A DNA stretch of 64,000 nucleotides from Streptomyces lavendulae subsp. lavendulae (GTDB lineage: Bacteria > Actinomycetota > Actinomycetes > Streptomycetales > Streptomycetaceae). Positions 10,274-18,078 of this stretch are shown one piece after another. How positions within the stretch are numbered: the stretch's first letter is position 1; every line of letters starts with the position of its first letter. A program made the position numbers and the translations under genes. The notes under the pieces are model-generated. The model was not told where the DNA came from. It searched no databases and saw only the letters and a list, made by a program, of their open reading frames with translations. The DNA is taken from the NCBI RefSeq assembly GCF_002803845.1, contig NZ_CP024985.1:5084001-5148000 (forward strand). The letters are read 5' to 3'.

Positions 10274-10450
10274 CCCCCACCCCGCCCCTTCCCGAAACCG
10301 GGGCAGCGGCCCCGGACCCCGCTTCCGGGGGCTCCGCCTCCGGGCCCCCGCGCCTCAAACGGGCGCGCAGCGCCCGTACGGGGTCCGGGGCGGAGCCCCG
10401 GGAAGGGGGCCCGGGGCTCGCCCCGGTTCCGGGAAGGGGCGGGGTGGGGG
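10274..10450. repeat. palindromic element with 31-bp terminal inverted repeats
   Basis: The arms at 10274-10304 and 10420-10450 are inverted copies matching at 30 of 31 positions (they run CCCCCACCCCGCCCC... and end in ...CCGGGGC; the only mismatch is A versus G in the middle). They enclose 115 bp carrying an inverted copy of the GTTTGAGG element (10322-10360) and a GGGGCGGAGCCCC hairpin. It fills the gap between hutF and hutI, ending 25 bp before the hutI start. It may act as a partial terminator or processing signal that uncouples hutI. Confidence 0.75.
10322..10360 (-). repeat. GTTTGAGGCGCGGG intergenic element, copy 1
   Basis: Read on the minus strand this begins GTTTGAGGCGCGGGGGCCCG and runs into a GGCGGAGCCCC hairpin. 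The same unit occurs at 46901, 46954 and 59851, always between genes. Confidence 0.65.
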
Positions 10451-10474
10451 AAACGACCCTCCCGAGAGGAACCC

Positions 10475-11653
10475 ATGACCACCACCCTCATCACCAACAT
10501 CGGCAGCCTCGTCACCAACGATCCCGCCCTCGGCGACGGATCCCCCCTCGGCCTGATCGAGAACGCCGCCCTCGTCATCGACGGCGACACGATCGCCTGG
10601 GTCGGCGAAGCCGCCGCGGCCCCCGCCGCCGACACCGTGTTCGACGCGAACGGCCGCGCCGTCATCCCCGGCTTCGTCGACTCGCACTCCCACCTCGTCT
10701 TCGCAGGCGACCGCACCGCCGAGTTCAACGCCCGGATGTCCGGCCGCAGCTACTCCGCCGGAGGCATCCGCACCACCGTCGCCGCCACCCGCGCCGCCAG
10801 CGACGAAGCGCTGGAAGCCAACCTGCTGCGCCACCTCGACGAGGCCCGCCGCCAGGGCACCACCACCTTCGAGACCAAGTCCGGCTACGGCCTCACCGTC
10901 GCCGACGAGGCCCGCGCCCTGCGCATCGCCGCCGCGCACACCGAGGAGGTCACCTACCTCGGCGCGCACATCGTCTCCCCCGACTACGCCGACGACCCGG
11001 CCGGCTACGTCGACCTCGTCACCGGCGAGATGCTGGCCGCCTGCGCCCCGTACGCCCGCTGGGTGGACGTCTTCTGCGAGAAGGGCGCCTTCGACGGAGA
11101 CCAGGCCCGCGCCATCCTCACCGCCGGCGCCGCCGCCGGGCTGATCCCGCGCGTCCACGCCAACCAGCTCTCGTACGGGCCCGGCGTACAGCTCGCCGTG
11201 GAGCTGGAAGCCGCCTCCGCCGACCACTGCACCCACCTCACCGACGCCGACGTCGACGCCCTCGCCCAGGCGTCCGCGACCACCGTCGCCACCCTCCTGC
11301 CCGGCGCCGAGTTCTCCACCCGCGCCCAGTGGCCCGACGCCCGCCGCCTCCTCGACGCGGGCGCCACCGTCGCCCTGTCCACGGACTGCAACCCCGGCTC
11401 CTCCTACACCAGCTCCATGCCCTTCTGCATCGCGCTCGCCGTCCGCGACATGGGCATGACCCCCGACGAGGCCCTGTGGTCGGCCACCGCAGGCGGCGCC
11501 GCCGCGCTGCGCCGCACCGACATCGGGCGGATCCGCCCCGGGGCCCGCGCCGACCTCGCGCTCCTGGACGCGCCCAGCCACGTCCACCTCGCCTACCGGC
11601 CGGGCGTCCCGCTCGTCACCGCCGTCTGGCAGCGGGGAGTGCGCGCCGCCTGA
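10475..11653 (+). CDS. hutI: imidazolonepropionase
   Basis: 392 residues of the amidohydrolase superfamily. It opens the ring of 4-imidazolone-5-propionate to N-formimidoyl-glutamate, between HutU and HutF. DSHSHLVFAGDR holds the first metal histidines and the imidazolone-binding loop, TTFETKSGYGL is family-specific, VHANQLSYG gives the next His, ADHCTHL another, and LSTDCNPGSSYTSS carries the catalytic aspartate. GAGAGGAA lies before the ATG. It is separated from hutF by the 177-bp palindromic element, so it may have its own promoter or be controlled at the RNA level. Confidence 0.96.
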   Translation: MTTTLITNIGSLVTNDPALGDGSPLGLIENAALVIDGDTIAWVGEAAAAPAADTVFDANGRAVIPGFVDSHSHLVFAGDRTAEFNARMSGRSYSAGGIRTTVAATRAASDEALEANLLRHLDEARRQGTTTFETKSGYGLTVADEARALRIAAAHTEEVTYLGAHIVSPDYADDPAGYVDLVTGEMLAACAPYARWVDVFCEKGAFDGDQARAILTAGAAAGLIPRVHANQLSYGPGVQLAVELEAASADHCTHLTDADVDALAQASATTVATLLPGAEFSTRAQWPDARRLLDAGATVALSTDCNPGSSYTSSMPFCIALAVRDMGMTPDEALWSATAGGAAALRRTDIGRIRPGARADLALLDAPSHVHLAYRPGVPLVTAVWQRGVRAA

Positions 11654-11788
11654 CGCGCCGCCCGAGCCCCCGCCCGACGCCCCGCGCACCCCGGGAACGG
11701 CCGGAAACGGCACGTCCGGGGGGCCGTTGATCCGGGCCGTCCTTTGTCTTCCCTCCGTAAGGTCCCGGGCGTACCTTGAGCCACCAAT

Positions 11789-11803
11789 CTGATGTGTCGT
11801 CAG
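11789..11803 (+). promoter_or_regulatory. inverted repeat upstream of surface-protein operon
   Basis: CTGATG-TGT-CGTCAG is an inverted repeat with one mismatch, about 30 bp before the first gene of the surface operon. From memory, very similar CTGACG...CGTCAG boxes precede many secreted-protein genes in Streptomyces. Its binding protein is unknown to me. Confidence 0.45.
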
Positions 11804-11831
11804 TAACTTGTGGCCCGAGGGGAAGACGAAG

Positions 11832-12512
11832 GTGTCCGACCGGAAACGTTCCACCGTGCTCGCGCTGGCCTGTGCGCTGGCCGGATCGGCGGTGCTGCTC
11901 GCCGCCCCCGCGGCCCACGCCGATGTCGTCGACGTCCAGTACGACTGCAAGACCCCCATCGGGGACAAGTCGGCGGTCTCGCCCATCGACATCAAGGCCG
12001 TCAAGGAGGGCGACGGCTACAAGCTGACGATGTCCTTCCAGAAGGGCGTCTCCTCCAGCCCCATCGAGCTGGGCAAGGGCGCCATGACCCCCAGCGCCGT
12101 CATCCAGACCGACGGCGCCGAGAAGGCCGCCGTCCCGGTCTCCGGCCCGCCCAACTCCGAGGCCGTGCCCGCCAACACCCCCATCAAGATCTCCGACCTC
12201 TCGGGCACCTACACCCCCAAGCAGAGCGGCAAGGTCACCTTCACCGCCGGGGTCCTCACCATCAAGGCCATGGGGACCACCACCACCTGCACTCCCGGCA
12301 ACAGCCCCAAGCCCTCCCTGGAACTCCAGGTGACGGGAGCCGCGGGCGCCCAGGACCCCGCCCCGCCCACCGGCGACACCCTCCCGCAGACCGGCCCCGC
12401 CGACTCCGCCCTGGCCCTGGGCACCCTCGGCGCCACCGTGCTCCTCTCCGGCGCCGCCGGAACGCTCTGGCTGACCCGGCGCGGGCGCCGGATCCAGCAG
12501 ACCCGGCCCTGA
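11832..12512 (+). CDS. secreted protein with C-terminal LPQTG sorting signal
   Basis: 226 residues. A signal peptide covers about 1-30 (cleavage after AAHA). The mature part is one beta-rich domain beginning VVDVQYDC (C39) and ending in a second cysteine (TTTCTP), which may form a disulfide. A Pro-rich link leads to LPQTG (184-188), a hydrophobic segment and RRGRR, which is the plan of a sortase substrate. The domain is repeated in the LAETG protein encoded by the fourth gene. GTG at 11832 has GAGGGGAAG upstream. First gene of a four-gene operon with 16-bp or overlapping junctions. Function unknown; surface display is inferred. Confidence 0.85.
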   Translation: MSDRKRSTVLALACALAGSAVLLAAPAAHADVVDVQYDCKTPIGDKSAVSPIDIKAVKEGDGYKLTMSFQKGVSSSPIELGKGAMTPSAVIQTDGAEKAAVPVSGPPNSEAVPANTPIKISDLSGTYTPKQSGKVTFTAGVLTIKAMGTTTTCTPGNSPKPSLELQVTGAAGAQDPAPPTGDTLPQTGPADSALALGTLGATVLLSGAAGTLWLTRRGRRIQQTRP

Positions 12513-12528
12513 ACGGAGCGGCCCCGGC

Positions 12529-13524
12529 ATGCGCGTGCTCCACACCCCCACCCGGCTCGGCGCCGCGCTGCTCGCCGCCGCCGCCCTCCACGGCGCCCCC
12601 GCCGCGGCCGCCGACGAGCCCGGCTGGACCGCCGCACCGGCCGCCGGGCGGCCCGGCACCCCGCGCCCGTACTTCTACCTCGCGGGCGCGGCCGGCGCCG
12701 TCCTGGAGGACCGCCTCACCCTGGCCAACCCCGGCGACCGCGAGCGGACGCTCACCCTGCGCGGGGCCGACGCCTACAACACGCCCGACGGCGCCCTCGC
12801 GGTCCGCCCGGCCGGGGAGGGCGCCGCAGTGGCGGCCGACGCCGGTTCCGGGGCCGGGTCCTGGATCAGCTTCGGCGCGGCCGCCACCGTGAAGGTCCCG
12901 CCGCACACCCGCGCCGTGGTCCCCTTCACCGTCACCGTGCCGCCCGCCGCCGCGCCCGGGGACCACCCCGCCGCCGTCGTCGCCACCGAGGCCGGCCACG
13001 AGGCGGCGGTACGGGTCCACCTGCGCGTCGGCGGCCCGACGCTGGCCGCCCTCACCGTCGAGGACGTCGCCGTGCACGGCTCGGGCAGCTCCGCCGTCAT
13101 CCGCTACGCGCTGGTCAACCGCGGCAACGTGGCCGTCGCCCCGGAGCTCGCGGTCCGGGCCGAGGGCCGCTTCGGCGAGGCCCCCGGCCGCGCGGCCCAC
13201 GCCGTGCCCGTCGAACTGCTGCCCGGCCGGCGGGTCGAGCTGAGCGAGCCCTGGCCCGGCGCCCCCGCACTCGACCGGGTCGACCTCACCCTCACGGCCA
13301 CCGCCCCCGGCGCCGCACCGGCCACCGCCCGCGCGACGGCCTGGCTCCTGCCCGGGGGGACCGCAGCGCGGCTCGGCACCGGGCTGCTCGCCCTCGGCAC
13401 GCTCGCGATGGCCGCGCTGCTCCTCGTACGGACCCGGCGCACCCGCCGGGAACGGTCCCCCGAGCCGCCCGCGACCGCGGCGGCGCCCGCACCGGAACCC
13501 GAGCTGACGGGAGCGTCCAGGTGA
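12529..13524 (+). CDS. DUF916-like (WxL-interacting type) secreted, membrane-anchored protein
   Basis: 331 residues: signal peptide to about residue 28, an Ig-like beta domain (YFYLAGAAGAVLEDRLTLANPGDRERTLTLRGADAYN), a second beta domain (VHLRVGGPTLAALTVEDVAVHGSGSSAVIRYALVNRGNVAVAPEL in pieces), then one membrane helix at about 283-300 and a basic, Pro-rich cytoplasmic tail. The pattern of a beta domain reading 'no fixed sequence but P-G-D-R, N-P-G' followed by a C-terminal anchor is that of DUF916 proteins, which in Firmicutes stand beside WxL surface proteins. That match is by eye, so moderate. It sits between two surface-protein genes and overlaps the next (GTGA). Confidence 0.7.
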   Translation: MRVLHTPTRLGAALLAAAALHGAPAAAADEPGWTAAPAAGRPGTPRPYFYLAGAAGAVLEDRLTLANPGDRERTLTLRGADAYNTPDGALAVRPAGEGAAVAADAGSGAGSWISFGAAATVKVPPHTRAVVPFTVTVPPAAAPGDHPAAVVATEAGHEAAVRVHLRVGGPTLAALTVEDVAVHGSGSSAVIRYALVNRGNVAVAPELAVRAEGRFGEAPGRAAHAVPVELLPGRRVELSEPWPGAPALDRVDLTLTATAPGAAPATARATAWLLPGGTAARLGTGLLALGTLAMAALLLVRTRRTRRERSPEPPATAAAPAPEPELTGASR

Positions 13525-14645
13525 GCCCCAGCCCCGGCCGCACCCCCGGCCGTATCGCGGCCCTCCTGGCCGCGCTCGCCCTCCTCGCCCTCCCCGCGCT
13601 GCTTCCGGCCGCGGCCCCGGCCGCCGCCGACACCGGCAAGCCCGCCGTGGCGCTCTCCCTCCAGGAGGCCGCCAAGGGCACCGAGATCGCCGTCGACGGG
13701 ACCGGCTGGCGGGCCAGGACCATGGTGATGCTGCTGGTCTGCGGCCAGAACATGATCGGCGGCACCAACAGCTGCGCCAACGCCGACGGGGTCGCCGTCG
13801 CGGTCGGCGACGACGGCCACTTCGGGGCCCGGCTGCCGGTCGTGGCCCCGCCCAAGCCGTGCCCCTGCGTGGTGAACGTGACCTCCGTCAACGGGGACCA
13901 GTCCACCGTCGCCGTACCGCTGAAGATCACCGACCATCCGGTGGCCGACCTGCCCGCGGAATCCGGCACCGCCCGCCTCGCGGTGCTCACCGGGGTCCGC
14001 CTCACCGGCGGGGACGGGGTGCTGACCTGGTTCGGCGCGCCGCCCGCCAGGAAGTTCACGGTCACCGTCGGCAACCTCGGCTCGGCCCCCGTCAAGGACC
14101 CCGTCTTCCAGCTCGGCACCGCCCACGGGGTGTTCGCCCCGACGTGGGAGGAGGCCCGCTGGAAGGGCACCATCGCGCCCGGCGGCAAGGCCGAGATCGC
14201 GCTGGGCGTGGAGCTCCCGGCCGGCGCCCACGGCGACTACGCCGTCTCCCTCAAGTACGGCGACACCCTCCTGGCCACCCAGCCCTGGGGCGTGGACCGC
14301 CCGTACGGGGTGCTGCTGTTCTGGGCCCTGCTCCTGGTGGTGATCCCGACGGCCCTCTTCCGGCTCGGCATGGCCGTCGTGGACAAGGTCCGCCCGCGCA
14401 CCGCCGCCCCCGGCACGGGCCGCCGGCACGCGGCCTCCGCCGTGACGGCCCGGCTGCCGAGGATCCCCGGCGTACGGGAACGGCCGCCGACGGGGCCGCC
14501 CCCGGCCGGCCCCGCCCCGGTCCTGCCCTGGTTCACCCCGGAGCCCGCGCCGGGTCCGGGACCGGAGCCCGGCGCGGGACGGCCGCGCGCCCCACAGACA
14601 TCCGCACCGTCCGATCACAGTCCGACGACGAAGGGACACTCGTGA
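13521..14645 (+). CDS. secreted, membrane-anchored beta-domain protein (neocarzinostatin-like fold possible)
   Basis: 374 residues, GTG start overlapping the previous stop. Signal peptide to about residue 36, then a domain with VALSLQEAAKGTEIAVDGTGWRARTMVMLLVCGQ... and a pair of cysteine clusters (NSCAN, PCPCVV) that resembles the neocarzinostatin/macromomycin type Ig fold. A second beta domain follows, then a membrane helix at about 266-288 and an 80-residue Pro-rich cytoplasmic tail. No catalytic motif is seen. As the third gene of the operon it probably works with the anchored proteins on either side. Confidence 0.65.
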   Translation: MSPSPGRTPGRIAALLAALALLALPALLPAAAPAAADTGKPAVALSLQEAAKGTEIAVDGTGWRARTMVMLLVCGQNMIGGTNSCANADGVAVAVGDDGHFGARLPVVAPPKPCPCVVNVTSVNGDQSTVAVPLKITDHPVADLPAESGTARLAVLTGVRLTGGDGVLTWFGAPPARKFTVTVGNLGSAPVKDPVFQLGTAHGVFAPTWEEARWKGTIAPGGKAEIALGVELPAGAHGDYAVSLKYGDTLLATQPWGVDRPYGVLLFWALLLVVIPTALFRLGMAVVDKVRPRTAAPGTGRRHAASAVTARLPRIPGVRERPPTGPPPAGPAPVLPWFTPEPAPGPGPEPGAGRPRAPQTSAPSDHSPTTKGHS

Positions 14646-16009
14646 AGACCCAACGGAGGGTGAGCGCGGCCGTGGTTGCGCTGCTGCTCAGCGGCGCGGG
14701 TATCGCCATGGCGGCTTCGCCCGCCCAGGCCGCCGACGCCACGTTCAAGGTCAGGTGCGTGCCGCCGGCCGGGGGCGGTGATCCGGTGGAGGGCGAGACC
14801 ACCGCCAGGATCACGGCGCCGGCCACGGCGAAGGTCGGGGACGAGGTCGACGTGTCCTGGGAGACCGTCAAGCCGGCCTCGAACAACACCGACCTGATGG
14901 TGATCCCGAAGGACGCGGTCCAGCCCACCGGCTGGATCGCGCTGGGCGGGGGCACGGGCGAGCTGAAGGTGGTGGGGGAGAAGAAGAACCCCGAGATCCC
15001 CAAGAAGGCGCCGATGGTCATGTCCGTCATGAAGGGCAAGCTGAAGCTGACCAAGGCGGGGAAGATCAGCCTGACCCCCGGCAGGTACGAGGTCGCGGTC
15101 ACCTTCTCCTTCGGCACCTTCGTCACCAAGTGCGCGCCGACGGGTGAGGTGAGCGGCGGGGCCACCATCGACGTGGCGTCCGGCAGCGGCACCGGCGGCA
15201 CGACGACGGGCGGCACCACGACGGGGGGCTCCACGACGGGAGGCTCCACGACCGGCGGTGCGACCACCGGCGGTTCCACCACGACGGGAGGCTCCACCAC
15301 CGGCGGTTCCACGACGACCGGCGGCTCCACCACCGGTGGCAGCGGCGGCCAGACCGACTTCCCGGGCAAGGCCGTCGAGGTCGCCTACGACTGCGGTCCC
15401 GTGGTCCCGGGCGGCATCAAGACCCCCGTCACGATCAACGCCAAGAAGAACGGCGGCAGCTACGACCTGACGGTCAAGACCGCCAAGGGGGCCATGGCGG
15501 CCCCCATGGCCCTGCCCGCCGGAGCCCTCAAGCCCTCGATGGACATCAAGCTGGGCGGCGCCGACAGCGGCTCCGTCAAGGTCACCGGTCCGGCCAACGC
15601 CGAGCCGATCCCGGACAAGGCCCCGGTCAGCCTCAGCGACATGACCGGCACCTACAAGCCGGGCAAGACGGGCAAGACCACGCTCAGCCCCGACCAGCTG
15701 ACGATCGACGTCACGATGGCCCCCGGCTCCACCCCGATCAACGTGCCATGCAAGGCCACCAGCAGCGCGGTCTCCCTGGAACTGGACACCACCGCCCAGC
15801 AGGGCGGCGCCACCGGCGCCACCACGGCCGGCACCTCCGGGAGCGCCGGCACCTCCGGCACCTCGGGCGCCGCGGGCGGCCTGGCCGAGACCGGCGCCGA
15901 GAACACCGGCGGCGTCAAGGCCCTCGCCCTCGTCGCCGGCACGGTGATCCTGCTCGGCGCCGCGGTCTTCACCCTCACCCCCTGGCGCCGCCTGCGGGGC
16001 ACCCGCTAA
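14642..16009 (+). CDS. large surface protein with LAETG (class E sortase) anchor
   Basis: 455 residues, GTG overlapping the previous stop, GAAGGG upstream. Signal peptide to about residue 31, a first beta domain with one cysteine near each end, then a Gly/Thr/Ser linker of TTGG and STTGG units (about 182-236, DNA 15185-15349), then a second domain starting AVEVAYDC that is clearly homologous to the mature domain of the first gene's product. LAETG (414-418), a hydrophobic helix and WRRLRGTR end the protein. LAxTG is the signal known for Streptomyces class E sortases. The repeats could vary in number between strains. Confidence 0.85.
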   Translation: MKTQRRVSAAVVALLLSGAGIAMAASPAQAADATFKVRCVPPAGGGDPVEGETTARITAPATAKVGDEVDVSWETVKPASNNTDLMVIPKDAVQPTGWIALGGGTGELKVVGEKKNPEIPKKAPMVMSVMKGKLKLTKAGKISLTPGRYEVAVTFSFGTFVTKCAPTGEVSGGATIDVASGSGTGGTTTGGTTTGGSTTGGSTTGGATTGGSTTTGGSTTGGSTTTGGSTTGGSGGQTDFPGKAVEVAYDCGPVVPGGIKTPVTINAKKNGGSYDLTVKTAKGAMAAPMALPAGALKPSMDIKLGGADSGSVKVTGPANAEPIPDKAPVSLSDMTGTYKPGKTGKTTLSPDQLTIDVTMAPGSTPINVPCKATSSAVSLELDTTAQQGGATGATTAGTSGSAGTSGTSGAAGGLAETGAENTGGVKALALVAGTVILLGAAVFTLTPWRRLRGTR

Positions 16010-16030
16010 CCCCACCGCGTCCGCACACGC

Positions 16031-16070
16031 GGAACGGCCCGGCACACCGAAGGGTGTGCCGGGCCGTTCC
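16031..16070. terminator. bidirectional hairpin terminator
   Basis: A perfect 18-bp stem (16031-16048 with 16053-16070, arms GGAACGGCCCGGCACACC and its complement) with GAAG loop. It lies between the convergent surface operon and the peptide transporter gene. Confidence 0.85.
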
Positions 16071-16091
16071 GTCGTACGGGGCGGGGGTGCG

Positions 16092-17609
16092 TCAGTGCAC
16101 GGCGCCCATGAGGACCTGGACCTTCTTGCGGTAGGTGTAGACCGCGAAGCCGGCCAGGACCGCGGCGAGCGCCTGGAAGGCGATCACCCAGGTGCCGTTG
16201 AGGTCCACGCCACCGATGGACAGGAGGCTGGTGATGCAGTCACCGGCGGTGACCGCCAGGAACCAGACACCCATCATCTGGGAGGCGTACTTCTGCGGGG
16301 CCATCTTCGTGGTGACGGAGAGGCCGACCGGGGAGACGCACAGCTCGCCGATGGTCTGGATCATGTAGATCGAGACCAGCCACATCGGGGAGACCTTGGT
16401 GCCGTCGCCCGCCATGTTCATCGGAACGATGAAGACGAAGAACGAGGCGCCGATCAGGACCAGACCCATCGCGAACTTCACGATGGTGTTCGGCTCCTGG
16501 TTCTTGCGGGCCAGCCACACCCACAGCCACGCGAAGACCGGTGCCAGCGCCATCACGAACAGCGGGTTCAGCGACTGGTACCAGGTAGCCGAGAAGCCGA
16601 GGCCGAAGACGGTGTCGGCGGTCTTGTCGTCCGCGAACAGGGACAGCGTGGAGCCACCCTGGTCGTAGATCATCCAGAAGACGGCGGCGGCGATGAAGAA
16701 CCAGATGTACGCGGTCATCTTCGACTGCTCGGGGCCCGACAGGTCCTTGTCGCGCTTGATCCGGGTCAGGACTGCGATCGGGATGAACAGGCCGGCCAGG
16801 GTCAGCGGGACCAGGGCCCAGTTCAGGGTGTAGGCGCCCAGGGCGACCACGGCACCGTAGAAGACGGCGATACCGAGGACCGCGAGGGCGACCTTGGTGA
16901 GGACGGCCTTGCGCTCGTCCGCGGACAGCGGGTTCGGGACCACGCTGCTCTTCGGGCTCAGGTGCTTGGTGCCGAGCAGGAACTGGGTCAGGCCCAGGCC
17001 CATGCCGACGGCGGCGAGGGCGAAGCCCAGGTGCCAGTTGTGCTCCTTGCCGACCGTGCCGACGACGAGCGGGGCGACGAAGGCGCCGAGGTTGATGCCG
17101 ACGTAGAACAGCGTGAAGCCGCCGTCACGACGCGGGTCCTCGGGACCGTCGTAGAGGTGGCCGACCATCGTGGAGATGTTGGCCTTCAGCAGGCCGGAGC
17201 CCACCGCGACGAGGATCAGACCGACGAAGAACATGGCCTGGCCGGGGAGGGCCAGCGACAGGTGACCACCCATGATCACGAAGCCGGCGATGGCGACCGT
17301 CTTGCGGGCACCCCAGACGCGGTCTCCGAACCAGCCGCCGGGCATGGCCATGAGGTAGACCATCGAGACGTACACGGAGTAGATGGCCGTGGTCGTGGCC
17401 GCGGTCATCGCCAGGCCGCCGCCCTGGCTGCCCGTGGCGGCGTCGGCGCCGCCCGAGACCAGGTAGTACACGAGGAGGGCCCTCATGCCGTAGTAGGAGA
17501 AGCGCTCCCACATCTCGGTCATGAAGAGAGTGGCCAGGCCACGGGGGTGTCCGAAGAAGGTCTTCTCGGCGGCCGGGGACGCCGAGTCCTTCGTCAGGCT
17601 GGAAGCCAT
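16092..17609 (-). CDS. POT/PTR family proton-dependent peptide transporter
   Basis: 505 residues, polytopic (about 12-14 membrane segments). It would import di- and tripeptides with protons. The POT signature EMWERFSYYGMRALLVYYL (ExxERFxYYG) lies in the first helix, and GGWFGDRVWGARKTV and GSGLLKANISTMVG are the conserved loops after helices 2 and 4; FYVGINLGAF is the PTR2 signature. Start 17609 has AAGGA upstream; the frame runs further back but without a ribosome site. It converges on the surface operon and is divergent from the two-component genes, with a 469-bp gap. Confidence 0.93.
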   Translation of the reverse strand: MASSLTKDSASPAAEKTFFGHPRGLATLFMTEMWERFSYYGMRALLVYYLVSGGADAATGSQGGGLAMTAATTTAIYSVYVSMVYLMAMPGGWFGDRVWGARKTVAIAGFVIMGGHLSLALPGQAMFFVGLILVAVGSGLLKANISTMVGHLYDGPEDPRRDGGFTLFYVGINLGAFVAPLVVGTVGKEHNWHLGFALAAVGMGLGLTQFLLGTKHLSPKSSVVPNPLSADERKAVLTKVALAVLGIAVFYGAVVALGAYTLNWALVPLTLAGLFIPIAVLTRIKRDKDLSGPEQSKMTAYIWFFIAAAVFWMIYDQGGSTLSLFADDKTADTVFGLGFSATWYQSLNPLFVMALAPVFAWLWVWLARKNQEPNTIVKFAMGLVLIGASFFVFIVPMNMAGDGTKVSPMWLVSIYMIQTIGELCVSPVGLSVTTKMAPQKYASQMMGVWFLAVTAGDCITSLLSIGGVDLNGTWVIAFQALAAVLAGFAVYTYRKKVQVLMGAVH

Positions 17610-18078
17610 GGTCGATCCTTGCTTGCTCGGGACGCTCGGCTTCGTGAGCTGTTCAGCGCCCGGTGGGGGGTGGCCGGCACCGGCAGACGGGTGTCCCACC
17701 CCACGCCCTGGGGTCTCGGCTCCGGTCGGGAGACGAAGGAACAGCAGTCACCGGGATCCACGCCCTCCGCGCAGCATCGCGCGCAGGGCCCGGCCCACAG
17801 GTCATTCACTGTCATCTGGGTCGGATCAAACCGACCAGAGCAGAATTTGAGGTCTCTGGCTCGCTTTTCGGCACAAAGATCCCCTGGGTAGTGCATCAGG
17901 CGTCTCGCCACCATACGACAGGACACTGCGGCATATGGAAGGACTTGAGAGATGGATCACAGGCTTCCAGGGAACCGTTTCGTCATATTCGAAGGCCGTT
18001 AGTAGTTCATAAGCCCAGTTCGAGAGGGGTGTGCGGGCAGGCACCTCCTTTCAGCCGCCGCGGACTACCATCACCCAC
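17610..18078. other. divergent regulatory gap, 469 bp
   Basis: Between the transporter (-) and the response regulator (+). The part from about 17805 to 18015 is clearly AT-richer than its surroundings. It holds CTGGGTCGG-ATCAAA-CCGACCAG (17816-17838), an inverted repeat with one bulged G, and an imperfect hairpin of GTGGGG/CCCCAC runs in the transporter leader (about 17663-17704). A 72-codon open frame on the minus strand (17826-18044) has poor codon use for this genome and I do not call it. Confidence 0.5.
18066..18071 (+). promoter_or_regulatory. -10 box of a leaderless response-regulator transcript
   Basis: TACCAT lies seven bases before the ATG at 18079, and no ribosome-binding site is present. 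Transcription would start at or next to the start codon. Confidence 0.5.

Noticed and set aside
10263..10474. Possible insertion sequence remnant before hutI
   Set aside because: No transposase fragment is present; the structure is a short palindromic element only, reported as a repeat.
15185..15349. Dense direct repeats, considered as a CRISPR or satellite array
   Set aside because: The units are 12-18 nt, in frame, and encode a Gly/Thr/Ser linker inside the LAETG protein.
17826..18044. 72-codon minus-strand frame in the transporter/two-component gap
   Set aside because: Codon use is unlike the genome, there is no good ribosome site and no recognisable motif; composition follows the AT-richer regulatory DNA.
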